64,000 bases of DNA, taken from Campylorhamphus procurvoides (Eukaryota; Chordata; Aves; Passeriformes; Dendrocolaptidae). The notes beneath the pieces were generated by a model. That model did no database searches, was not told where the DNA came from, and saw only the letters and a list, made by a program, of their open reading frames with translations. The stretch lies in contig WBMV01001920.1 in the NCBI GenBank assembly GCA_013396655.1, positions 790,632 to 854,631 on the forward strand. The letters are read 5' to 3'. Made by a program: the position numbers and the translations under genes. Below are positions 26,321 to 38,400 of this stretch, in pieces. Positions within the stretch are counted from its first letter, which is position 1. Each line of letters begins with the position of its first letter.

Positions 26321-27190
26321 ATAAACCCCTCTCTGAAGGCTGTTTTGTTCCACCACAGTACACTAGTGATTCTCACTGGAATCAGCATGTGGTTCTCTTA
26401 TCTTGTGGTGGGAAGATAGACAGTCCCTGTGGAAAGCAGTAAACTGCCTGAGTCTATGAGTCAAGTGATGGAAAAAACACAGAGTGTGATTTTCAGAATC
26501 TCTGTCCATAATCCATCCTTAAATGTGCCCATAGCTCTGTGCAGTTTGAATTCCCTTAATTGCATAATGGCTTTACAGTTTAAAATTTCAGATATAATTA
26601 CCTCTATTATCTAAAACAAAGGAGACACGTGCTAGTCTGAAAGAATAAAGACATAGCCTTGAGGGAAGAGATTAGTTCATCTTGTCTTTTCCCCTCACAT
26701 GCACATGCAGATATTTTTGTGCAAGTCCCTGTATATCGACTTGTCAGTGCATTCCTTGCCCCTTGACTTCAGGACTGTTCTTTCTTCGTGTCTCTGGTGA
26801 CTGATTAAGTTCACGGTCATCATAATAGGCTCAGGTACCAAAGAGGTCAACTCATTTGAACTCTGATATATGTAGCAGGACCAAAATAAGCTGTTTAACA
26901 GTGCTTCCCAAGATCTGGACAACTGGAAACCCACTAGGCTTCAGACGAGCACAAGGACACAGTGAAGTCACTGTACCTGTTTCATATCATGCAGAGTTCT
27001 TCACATGAATGTTGGCTGTGCAAGGCACTAAATATCATTTGTTAAATTCTCTCTTTTGAGTCCTTTTTGCATTTAAGACAGGCAACTTTTCTGCAGAATC
27101 TTTCAGGCCTCACTTGTTCTCTCGCTGGAAATATCTGCAGAGTTACTATTGTGACCTGGCTGTTCAAGGAATTGACTGCAAGTAGAAGCA

Positions 27191-27246
27191 GGACTGGACT
27201 CCAAACTTCTATTTGCATGGCCTGGACTCCAAATTTCTATTTGCAT
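27191..27246. repeat. 28-bp tandem duplication carrying two octamer motifs
   Basis: Two adjacent 28-base units (27,191-27,218 and 27,219-27,246) differ at only two positions. Each unit ends in atttgcat, the complement of the POU/Oct octamer ATGCAAAT. The duplication therefore places two intact octamers 28 bases apart. No further copies flank it. Whether it is functional is unknown. Confidence 0.9.
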
Positions 27247-30200
27247 TTAGAAATTTTTTATAAAAACTATTCACTTACCACTGTTTAGTCCCAAACTGAG
27301 TACACTAGCAAGTATAAACATTCATGCCCTTTGGTACAGGTGGACATCACTAGGATTGGACCATGAGTAGTGAAAATTTAAAAAAAAGTAAATTATGGTG
27401 TCTTGGAATGTTGGAATGTGTTAGATACAGATTTGGGGCTTTCTTAACTCCGTTTAAGGTAAGCAGTGCTGGTACAAATGAGTGATATTGAGGCAAAGGG
27501 CAGTGAGGTGTGTTTGCATGTCTGTGTATATGTGTATGTAGACACATAGTCAGCTTTGGAGAATGACACTGGAGAATTAGATCAATTACAGCAGGGTGTT
27601 GCCATTTCACCTATCAACCTTGTTCATCTCTCTTGTGCCCTGTGCCAGGAATAAAAGGTTGTGATGATGTTTGGTGTCACACAAGCAGCTACCTGATGGT
27701 CCTGTTGTGTATACACCATGGGTGTTACCCTGGAGACCATGCAGCAGCAAGGGTGGTGTGCCTGTGTTCATCCAGATGTTGGGAATTGCTTGGAGAAGCC
27801 CATCCATCAGACTGGTTAATTGGGAGCTTCATCAGCACCGGCCCGCCTTGCTGCGTGGCTCCTTGTTGTCTCTGCAGAACACCAAGAGAGGAACAGCACA
27901 GTTACCAAAACACACCAGGAGCAGAGAGCTGGGGTTTGGGCACTGGTTTTTGCAAGCAGCCACATGTGGCTATGCAAGTCATCCAGAAGTGAAGCCACTA
28001 AATCCCCATGTGGGTCTAGACCTCTTTTGAGTGTTTGTAGCCCTCTGCCCTGCTTATCAAAGTGGTGTCAGAAGGCTGCCTTGGTACAGCATGTGGTTCT
28101 CCAATGGGGATTTATCCCACCAAATGTGGACATGGCAACGCCTACACCTGAGCTGTCTAGACATCCCTTCTAACAAGCAAAGAGCAAGAGGTGTGTCTGG
28201 GGGCTGAGTCACTTTAACCTGACAGCCCAAACAAGCCTAGATAATCTCCCAAAAAAATAAGCCTGTTTTTCTCCAGCAGCTATGACATGAGCCCAGAGTG
28301 CTCAGGTTGGATGGAGATACCTGCACTGTAAAGCAAGCTGAATCCCTCTCCCTGTTTTTGTGTTGGTTGTGGCCATGTAAGCATAAAGAGATAAGAAAGT
28401 TGATTTGTTCTTTGTCACCATGTCTTACAGGTCTTCTGCAGTTTCTGGGGTTGAGAAAGGAATGCCCAGCTATCAAGTCAGAGCCCCATTTTGAATTTTT
28501 ATATCTCCTTCTTCATCTTATAATGAACTACGCACCTGGAGATGTGCCTCAAAGGTCAGTGCTACATGCTGGGCACAGTATAGGCATCCTCCTTCTAGGA
28601 TGTCAGACCCTACTGAGAGATATCATCAGTTACACACAAAGTCCCCAAATATCTTGACGTCTCCTTTGCCCAGACATGAGACCTATTGTGCTGGGGGTAA
28701 GTTGGGTCCCTTAATGAAGAAAAGCCCACAGCACTGGGCTTCATAGAGGGGAATTTTTAAGTGACTTTTAAGTGTGTGGCCAGAGGCCTGGTAGCTGTTC
28801 TCCAGCTCTATTTTGCTTCCAGATCCTGATGACAGACATGACATTCAGCAGAAGCATCCAACAGAGCAGGGGGTGGATGCAAAAAGTCATCAGGGATGAG
28901 GAGCTGGCTTTAGAGTATGTTTGCACTCATCTGAAACCTGTCCACTGTCTGAGATATTAAGCCATTTTCTGAGTTTCTCATTATTGTGTTGTGGTCTTTC
29001 TTTCCATCATGTTTGTATAAAGCATAAGCCTTTGGGGTAGAATTTTTCTGTCTTTGACACTCCCAACTCATTCTTGCAAGCTTATATTTGTTGTTGTTGA
29101 GTAACCAGTAATAAATAATGTTTTGGTCAAGACTCTTGAAATGTGTAGCTGAACCTCAAAGGGTTGTCTGTACCATGAGTACCAATGCTGCTGATTTAGG
29201 ATTACATGAAGCATGGTGAAGGCATCTTAGGGTGAGACCAAAAACCCCAAAATTTATGTTGTATTGTACTGGGGGGGATGTAACATTCCCTACCAGAAAT
29301 CCTGTGCACATGGATGCAGACAAATTATGAAGTCCTAAACAGACTAAAAGAAAATTCCTCATTCATCCAGAAAACGTGTGTAGGAAAGGAGATTTTTACC
29401 TTGTGCTTCTGGTTTCAGGTTAGAGTTGAAGAGCATCTTCCTTCTAGAGGCAAACTGTTTCTGTAAGCAAAAAACCAAAAATATTGTGGAGAAAAAAAAA
29501 CAGTCCTTGAATTTCAAAAATACTGTCTCCTTTCAAAGTAAGATTTATAGGCAAGAAGACAATCTCTCTTACAGAGTTTTTCCTGTCATTTGGAGTGCAC
29601 TCACTGGAAACAAGCATATGACTTAAAAAGATATTGGAAGAGCAGCTTGGACACAGGGAAAGGAATGACCTGGAGTCTTAAAAACAGACAAGCTTTTCAG
29701 TAGCTTGGAACTTGGAACAAGAAACGATAAAGTTATGTAACACCAGTAAAGTTTGGGCCATTCTTGCTACCTAAAAAATAACCATTCTTGGCTTCTCACA
29801 TTAGTATCTCTACTTAGGGATTACGTTAACTGTTTTGTGGGGAAGCTGGATGGAAATCTGCAGCTGTGGTGGTGTGTGAGTTTTCTTGAATGTGTAAAGG
29901 GTTGGGATGAGTGAGTGGTTAGGTTATTTGAGGGCTGGTGTTCCTGAGCCTTCTTTGTCTGGGATCCAGACAAGCCTTCCTGTTGAGAAACACTGGCCTA
30001 CTTCTCCAGTGCAAGATAAACAACAGACCAGCTCCTGCACTAGCAGGACAGTGGAAGTAGTGAACTGTTTCCATTTAATGCTATAGGCATGTAGTGGTTT
30101 CTGGAGTTATCTAAGCAGAGATAGCACAGCTTCTTTTTTGCTCTCCCTCTCATTTCTTTGTTTTATTAAGACAGTTATGATTCTTGATTCTAAGACATGA

Positions 30201-30410
30201 TGTGGGGGCTTCTTGCAAGGAAAAAGCTTGATTTTTGCTTTCACGCTGTAGCTTCTGAGGATTAAGGATGTCCTGATCAGAGCTGAGAATGCCTATATAC
30301 ATGTCCGAGGTGGAATCAATGGATACCACTAGTTGTATTCAAGGACACAACTTCATCTTCAGAGTGAGTGGAAAGTTATGTGGGAATGTTTATTAGCATT
30401 TCTTAAAACA

Positions 30411-30499
30411 AAACCCTAAACAAATTATCCCCTTTGCCCCTGCCTCAAAAACCCCAAACCAAACCAGAAAAAACCAACCAAACAACAAAACAGAGGCGC
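30411..30499. repeat. A/C-rich low-complexity stretch
   Basis: The stretch is dominated by a and c, with caaac/aaacc words such as ccaaaccaaacc and accaaccaaacaac. It is low-complexity DNA with no clear repeat period. Confidence 0.7.
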
Positions 30500-33172
30500 A
30501 TGTGCTTCATTTAAAATAAACAAGCCCAGATTTAAAAAAAAAAAATATATCTCTTTGCGACAGAATAGAGCAAGGACTGGTTTGTCAGGAAATATGGCAT
30601 CCCAGCAATGCATGGCTATGACTATTCTGCTTTGGTGAGCTGGTAAGGTCTCAGCTGTGCTCCAAGGAGTACTTTGCTGTGTCCCTTTGGAAGCACTGTC
30701 AAAGAAATGGAGAAAGTGACGCAGAAGATGTTTTGTGACACCTTTGAAACTGGAAATTTGTGGCTACAAGTTGAGCCGCTTTTTGCAACTTTGTCCATGT
30801 TGTGATAAGGCTGCTTAAGAAACCTCCAAATCTTGTAGTACCACCTACTACAATGGCTTTCCTGTTCTGCCACAGATGTCGTGCACAGGGACAAAAACGG
30901 ATGAAGTCTGCCAAGTCTGCCTTCAGCACCTTTTGGGTTTATTCATTCTTTTGTGTTTTCTTCTTTATAGTATTCAAGTGGGATAGTCTTTTGGTCTCCT
31001 GTCCCTTCTCTACCCTTGCAACTGTTTAAAGGGGTCCATAACCTGTCTATATAAGGGCATGTGTGTGCATAGAGCCCATCTATTCAACTGATGACTGTAT
31101 AGGATATTACATATACAATTATTAATTGTAACACATGTCCAGTTTTCTCTGTGTGAAAAGCATAGAGGTACCTATCAACAGATATAAATGCCTACTAAAA
31201 TGCTATGATGTGGTCGAAGGGCTCTTAGCAGGAGATGTGTGGGAAGTACTCTTTGTTATGGCTCTATCAACCTTAACTAGCCCAACTGTGGTGATCCCAA
31301 GCTGAAGAAACCTTTGTACCACACAGTATTTTCCAGCTAATTATATATATTTGTACATCTGGGCGTGTGTGTGGACAAGTGAGATCATCCATTCCTGTGA
31401 GACTTTTTTTATCCTATTCAGAACATTTTTCCTCTCACTAGCTCCTTTCCAGGAGCTCAACAACAACAATAGGGCCAAGAGCTTTCCCTCTCATCTGTTG
31501 TCTGCAGTCCAGTGTCTGCTCTGGGGTGTGGGTTCTGGGCACTCCAGTGGTGCCAACTCCAAGGACTAGTCTAGCTTGAGTCTGCTGCGTTTCCAAGCTC
31601 AGATAACTGGGAAATTTTCAGGCCAGCCTGGCTGCTGGCTGGGTTCTTGACAGAACTGGGAAATGGGAAAAAGGAAAACAATTTCTTTTTTTCTATGTGT
31701 CTAAATATGAGAGAAGAATGACAACGAAAAACTCTGTTTTGAGCCATCTGGCATCCTTTAGTGGTGTGCAATCAAGGGTCTAGCTCACCTTTAATTCAAA
31801 CAGATTTATTGTATAGCTGTATTTGAAAAATTCTATTTTAGTGCTTGCTTAGAAATTTTGGAGTTGGTTTTGGTTGATTTTTATAGAGGTGGGTTGTTTT
31901 GAATAAGGTTTTTACTTTTTGAAAATGGCATTATTATTTTTCCTTCCCGTATTTTCTTGGATCAGAAGGTTCACTGAGATGCCAAACTATGGCTGGCTAC
32001 AACTTCAGTACATCTTGTAATAATGCAGGCCATGACATGCCAGAGTGATGGAGCGTGGTTTGTACAGTCCAGGAAAGATGTGACAGATTAACACTGCTGA
32101 TAATGTTCACCACTCCAGATTTTCTGCTAAAATCCCCTTCTTCCAGGTAGTTTAACTCTTGAGATACTGATACAGTGAGTACCTAAAAAACCCCAGATGC
32201 TTACAGACAGCCACAGGAGTAGTGGACAGTCAGAGTATTTTGTGCTCCATCAGAACAATATTTTTTAATTGTAGAGCTGGGCAATACAGAAATGTGAGTC
32301 ACTTTACTAGCAAGAGAATCAAAATTTCTTTTCAATTTCTGTGCAATTTCAGGCAGTGTGCTGGCTGGGATGTGCATCCTGACCCTGCTTCCACAAGGAG
32401 TATGAAGAATGCTGAGCAGCACCCACCACAGTATGCTGCTGTGCAACCTATGGTGTGACGGCTCCAAAATACATCCCTCGGCCCTTGGTCAGAAAGGGCA
32501 TTCATAGTCTTCCCACTCTTTCTACTCATGATCTCCCACCTTCTACACCTAGAAAAGTTGTTGTACAGTGCCTGCAAAACTTACATAGCATACGCCAGGC
32601 CTTGCAAAGGTACTTTAGTTCTGTCTTGGTCTGAGGGATATAAACAGTTTATAGTTTTGCTTTGGGTAAGGTGCTCATGAACCAGTGAGAGTCCTACAAC
32701 CCTGATCTATAGGCCAGCCCACAAGGGAAGGAGACCAGCCTGGATTATGGGATTGTTAGCCCTTAACCTGAAAGAAGAGGGTTTGGAATGAAGAGGTGTT
32801 ATTGATGAGTATTACGTACCCTTCCAAAGGAAGCTGCACTCTCGTCTGATGAGTCTTAACCTCTTGAGGAGGCACTGAAAGCTGTTTGCCGTACTCACCA
32901 GGCTCATGGCTTCCTTTCTGGTCTCTTTCTTTCACTCCTCAGATGTTTATAACATCGATTTGGATGGAAGGAAGACTGTAGAGATGGTCTGAATATCAGG
33001 ATTGCTCACATGCCCTGGAGGACTGGTCTGGAGGACTCAAGAGCTTCCTCCTACTCACCTGAGCAGTAGCAGGGCTCTCTTAGTGAAGATCCATTCCCGT
33101 TTTTACAAGAGCAATTTCCAAAACATGGAGAGGAAATACACTTGCTGCTCTCCCTTCATTAAAATAACTAGT

Positions 33173-33211
33173 GGGAGGAAAGAAGAAAAGAAAGGAAAAA
33201 AGAAAAGAAAA
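33173..33211. repeat. Uninterrupted 39-base polypurine tract
   Basis: Every base from 33,173 to 33,211 on the + strand is a or g, in a GAAA/GGAA-type pattern. A looser purine-rich tail continues to about 33,230. Such homopurine-homopyrimidine tracts can adopt triplex DNA and are common microsatellite-like sequence. Confidence 0.9.
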
Positions 33212-33929
33212 TGAGAAAGAATTGAGAGAGTCCTACAATGGTCATTATAGACCTGAAAAGAAGAATCTCCAGGATAGCCTGGACTTGGGTTAGAAAGACA
33301 GTAACTTCCCACCTAGCATTGGACAGACTCAGGCGAGGCTCTGGGATGAATCCTTGATTTGGGATAGGAGCCCTGTTGTTTTGGTTTTAAATAATTTATC
33401 AGAAACACTCTTCACAAAACCAAGTTTCACAAGTCACAAGCGAAACTCGATGAACTGTGCTTGGCAGGATCCAAAAATGAAAAAGAAAAGGCAGATCACC
33501 AGAAGCAGTCTGAATTCAGACAGGTGTGTTTTTATAGAAAGGAAAGGAGAGAGGAAAACCTGTGTTAATTTACCATTTTTTCTACTTGGTCAATAGATCC
33601 GTTAGTATCTGGAAATTAGAGCGCTGTTTTTATTTGTAAGCATTTATTAATAAATGTATTTGTTCTTATCATGAAGCAGAATCTCCACATTAGATTCCAG
33701 CCCTTTCTATTTACCTTCCTGATTATCTAATTGTGGCCATTTCTATGACAGTGGCTCTACACATAGTCCATCCATCTTTGCATCTGTGCTGGATAGCAAA
33801 GTTACAAAAAGATCAGTTGTTGCACAGATTTACTGCACCTTATCTCTTCTGATGTACCCAGCAACATGCATGCCCTCAGCCAGCAGCCTTCAAAAGGCAG
33901 CTTGTGCCATGTGCGGCAAGGACTTAGCT

Positions 33930-34115
33930 ACCTCCTCTGGTCCCAGGACAGGAGCTGGCAAAAGGGAAGTTACCTTGTTGTAAGTGGTGTGCTCTAAAAT
34001 TACACCCTAGCTCACCTTGCGGTAACTTGCTCGTGTAGTCATGGCCTTAAGGTTTTTCTTTAGTATCCATGGCCACAACATCTAAGCATTTTATGGTTCA
34101 GCGTACACTAAACAT
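33930..34115. repeat. Possible ancient sauropsid interspersed repeat
   Basis: The phrases cgtgtagtcatggccttaagg (near 34,033-34,053) and acatctaagcattttatgg (near 34,077-34,095) resemble phrases I associate with old turtle/bird interspersed repeats ('...gtgtagacaaggccttagg' and 'catctaagcacttcat'). I cannot name the family or define ends. It may be chance. Confidence 0.25.
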
Positions 34116-34732
34116 TAATTTCAAATTATTGAGAGTATTTTCATGACTCAACAACTTTCTAATGACTGCGTACCTTGTTAAAGTCTTGCAGCTCTTTAAT
34201 AACAAAGTTTTTCCCTGATCCCTTGGCATTCAAACACTCTGTATAACTGAAATGAAATGCATAGCTGAAGTGTTTTTTTTAGGACACTCAATTTAAAGTG
34301 AGCCCAAAGCAGCAAAGGACTCTTTGAACATCTCCAGAGTGGACATTCCCAGAGCTGTCTGTGTACAGTTTGAATTAATTATTCTCTTCATGGAAATTGT
34401 ACAAAATGTCCCTCAGGCTCTTTTTGACTGCCTTGCTGCCCTTTTGTGATAATCCCTTGCTATCCACTGAGCTTTCTGTGGTCCTAAACTTAACATATAA
34501 AGCTATTTTTATCTAGGAGTTAGGGTGTGAATAAATGCATGGAATGTCTCTCAGTATGACTTTGTGTTTGTGAGCCTTTCTTCAACTTGATTATAAATGC
34601 TCAAACTTTCTTGCAAGCTGCCTTTGAGCATCCTCCAGTGAAATGACTTCAGTTAGAAGGATTTCTTCTCCCATGGCTCACACAAGTCAGCGACAAGCCA
34701 GGAGCAAAAGGAAAGCTTGGTGACAGAACGGA

Positions 34733-34830
34733 GGCTTAGGAGATGGATTCCCCTGGTCTCTATTCTTCAGTGCACCACTGCCACGTAAAACAGCCTTGCA
34801 CAAGTCTCCTTGCCACTCTTGGGTAACCTA
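34733..34830 (+). repeat. MIR-like SINE remnant
   Basis: The order of phrases follows the MIR-type core: ggattcccctggtctctatt, then accactgccacg, then ttgcacaagtctccttgcc and cttgggtaacc. In intact copies these read 'ggactcctgggttctattcc...tgccactgac...gggcaagtcacttaacc'. A separate phrase, atttaaaatggggacacatct (near 34,961-34,981), resembles the 'ctgtaaaatggggataata' tail and may be the displaced 3' part after an insertion. Divergence is high. Confidence 0.5.
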
Positions 34831-35372
34831 GGTGTGATGTAGGCATCCGTCCTGCAGCTGTGCCAGAGCAATGCTGTCTGCCTTTGCTGGGCTCAGCTCA
34901 ATTCATTTACCTGGGGTTTCAATAGCACCTTAGGGAGATGGGTTCACAGCCCTCCATTCATTTAAAATGGGGACACATCTGCCTCCAGGGTTCTTGAAAA
35001 ATCTGGCCCCTAACCTTTTATGGAAAGGGTATAAAGGACCAGGGGAAAAGAAAGATTTTTGTTCACATCATTTGTTGTGATGAGTTCTTAGAATGGAGGC
35101 AATTCTGTGAGACATTGCAAAGATCCCCTGCAACAAGCCCCACAGCCTCTTATCTTTAATGACCATCAGCAGAGAGAACACACAGCTCAATTGTTTTTTA
35201 CCAAAATGCCAGTTCAGTCAGGCAGTGACCAACAGCAGGTCACCTGCCTTGCACGAGTTTCAAGGAGCTCCACCTGGTAGCTGATTTGCTTTTTAAATTT
35301 AAAAGGTATGCAACTCTTGTTTCATCATTTAAACATCAGTTGAGAAATAGCTTCTGCTAGACTTATAGAAGA

Positions 35373-35474
35373 CCCACCAACCAAACAACAACAAACAATA
35401 CAAACAAAATACAAACAGTACAAATAAAACACAAACAGTACAAACAAAACAACTAAAACAAAACCAAACACCAA
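35373..35474. repeat. A/C-rich minisatellite with a 20-base period
   Basis: Two adjacent 20-base units (35,411-35,430 and 35,431-35,450) differ at one position. They are preceded by a degenerate partial unit and embedded in acaaac/caaaac low-complexity sequence. Minus-strand frames through it read as a hydrophobic F/V/L/Y/C-rich string, an artefact of the repeat that can be mistaken for a membrane segment. Confidence 0.85.
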
Positions 35475-38400
35475 AGCCAATGAACCACTGTAACCAGCTT
35501 GGGACCCAGCCATGGCAGAGCTGCCTATTTTGTGCTGGCAGCTGTGTTCCAGCTGTGCTGGAGACCACACTGTCAGGTGAGCCTGCTCTCAATACTACCT
35601 CATACCTGCCTGGTTCAAGGCTTGTAGAGGGGTACTACAGAGACCCACTACAAACTAGACAGGGATGAAGGCTGGCTGAAAGCCAACATCAGCTTGCTTG
35701 TGAGAGGGATAAAACATCTATGAGCACTGACACCCCTAGCAATGTGCAGGACCCCACATGCATTCAGTGGGCTCCATTGTGATAAAGAAACGGTGGTCTC
35801 AGACATTCTGGGCATATGAAAGCTGTGGTCGGTCAGTTTGGGTCACAGGTAACATGACCAGCATTCTCTCAGGTCATCATCCTTCTTATTTCAATGTAAA
35901 CACTTCCCACCTGTCCCAAATATGCATGCCATTCTCCAAGACTTTCCAGCATTGCTTGCATTTGCAGAACTTTATTCCCTGCTCCCGCTCCCTGTGCCGC
36001 ATCTGTTCCCATCACAGCTGTGGCCACCCTGTTCTGGCTGGCTGACACCCCAGCCCCCCCTTCTCCTCCAAGCCACCTCCCCTTCCAAGATCAAAATACT
36101 CTGTTTTTATTTATTTACCCTGCAGCTGTCAGTGTTGTGTCTGGGTCACTGCACTGCAACATGGATGGACATGGGACATGCGATACATGGAAAATCCTTA
36201 AAACTGCCAGTCCTGGTAGTAACCAACATACACACCATCAACAAATATATCCCTTGTCCCTCTGCACATCTGAAAACAACAGGTCAAGGTGATGGAACAA
36301 ATGACATCGCTGGAGGCTGGTACAGAGATCCTGGCCCAAACCAGAACTGTGTTTGCCCATGGTCATGAGGAAGAGGCAAGGCTGAAAAGAGAGCTATCCC
36401 AGGGCTGCCCACCCCGAAGTTTTTTGGCACTGCACAGCAATGTGCAAGGCAGAGAGATGCGGCTTTAAGATATCAGAGCTTTGCTGTCTCTCTGCCCCAC
36501 ATGCTGCTTTTTAAGATGAAGGGAAACACTGTAAATGTCTCAAGGTGGAAGATGCTGTTGAGGGATAGGAAGAATCTGGGATAGTGCATAGTGGCAAAGA
36601 AAAGCAGAGCCTGGAATGAGTTTGATTTTCTTCTCTTTGCTGATTCCAAGCTCAGTATCCAATTTTGGTGGAGGCGAGGCCTCAGTCCTGTTCAGTCACA
36701 GCATCTTATAAAGACAGGCTGGTACATGGGCATACCAGTGGACCTCTTACTCCTACATCAGTATTTCAGAAGCTAAGTTAACATTCCAGCATACTGCAGA
36801 TGTTGGGATACCTGACACCCTGCTGCACTGCATGCAGAATATTTAGTTGATTGCTTTGGAAGGCTGTTGTATGCACATGGATGGATTGATTGGCTCAGCG
36901 CTACTGTGCATCAGCAGCAATCAAGTTTCTCAGTATATTAGATCCTGTTTTGCAGGTGATCGCATCCTCTACAGCACTGAAATGCAAATGCCTTCTAAAA
37001 AATAGCTGTAATCTGCCCACTGCTTGAAGACAGACACCCATGTTATGGCCACACCACTAACCAGAGCTGTGGTTTCCTGAGCACAAGGATGCTGAGTGCA
37101 GCTGAAGACAGTGTTCCCCTGCACACTGGGGTGTTCACTCTGACTGGCAGCTGTGATTCAGGCTGAGGTAGGATGCACACTACAGCAGCTGGGCATGCAG
37201 CTGGAAACCAGGTCTTCTTTGGTTACCAGTCAGCACCCCAGGCAGTGCCCAGGGCTAGGGGAACTGTGCTTTGCTCTGTAACTCCTCATGTGTGGGAAGA
37301 AAAAGGGGCATCTCTGTCCCCTTTTTAGCTTCAGGATGATGTTAAGAAAGGCTGGCATGGAAAAAGGGATTTCTTTTCCCTTCTTTCTCCTTCTCTAAGA
37401 ATAGCAGTCTAAAAACTGTTACAAATCAGAACAAGTAAACTAAAACCCAATTGCAGAAGGAGCTGGTAGCAGCAATATGACCAGGTCACAGGTGCCCTTT
37501 GCCAACTTTCCATCTGCTAAGCACCACCAGCCTTTTCACTGGTACCTTCCCAAGATCTACAAGGCAACTAGCAGGTACCTCAACAAGAACCTTGCTGGAA
37601 CCTCTCCCTCAGACCACCAGGATGTGGTTTTGGCACCCAGGCTTTTAGGAAGGGGATAGAGATAAGCAGGTAGCCTCTGGCAAATGGCTCCAGGTAAGTG
37701 TTATGGAAGCAGCCTGGAGTCTGGCATTTGATATGGGAGTAGGATTGAGAGCCTGAATTAAAGAGTGTGTTCAGTGGGGACATGCCAGCTTCCAACTTGC
37801 ATTGTGATAGTCAATTGAGTAGTCACACTTCTATCTCTTCAACTAGGGGAGAGATGTGCAGGACACTAAGGGCTGCAGAAGGCACTGGGAGGACAGAACC
37901 TGTGTCACACCCTTTCTGCCATACACTCCTCAACCTCTGTAGCTAATTCAGCTTACTGAGAACCACAGCCCAAACCATGTCTTCTCTACTTCTCTGCCTT
38001 TGCCCTCCCAACCTTCAGGACTTGACTCCTTGCATTGCTGCCCCTTCCTCCAGATGCAGCCCCACATTGTGGGGCAGTGAGGAGAAGAGAAACCTGCAGG
38101 TAATGAGAGGTGGAAGAGAGAAGACTTTTCTGGCAATTTGACCCCTTTCCCATGTGATGTTGCTTCCTTTCTCAAAGGCATCCTTTTAGAAGACATAACC
38201 CCTTCCAAAAAGACACAAAAGGTTAAGATCTACATTGATATGTTTTCATTATTTGTCTGTAGTATATCTAAGTGATGAAAACAATTATTGACTTCCTAGC
38301 AAGTTAGGCAGAAATAGACTGCATGGAACCACAGGTTCACATCCCAGCAGTAATATTTCTAGTCCTTCAGATGCAGTTAAACTTGCAGTTGCCAGCTTGC

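Larger units (their letters stand above)
26321..33172. other. Non-coding DNA with simple-sequence patches
   Basis: Apart from the 28-bp duplication, this interval holds an A/C-rich patch (about 30,411-30,499), a 12-base A run (30,534-30,545) and an AT-rich patch near 31,110-31,140. I see no gene. Short open frames near 27,630-28,170 overlap in all three + frames and on the minus strand with no shared family. Confidence 0.5.

Noticed and set aside
35922..36368. 148-codon + strand frame
   Set aside because: It lies in C-rich sequence with two other open + frames overlapping it. No domain, signal peptide or exon structure is evident.
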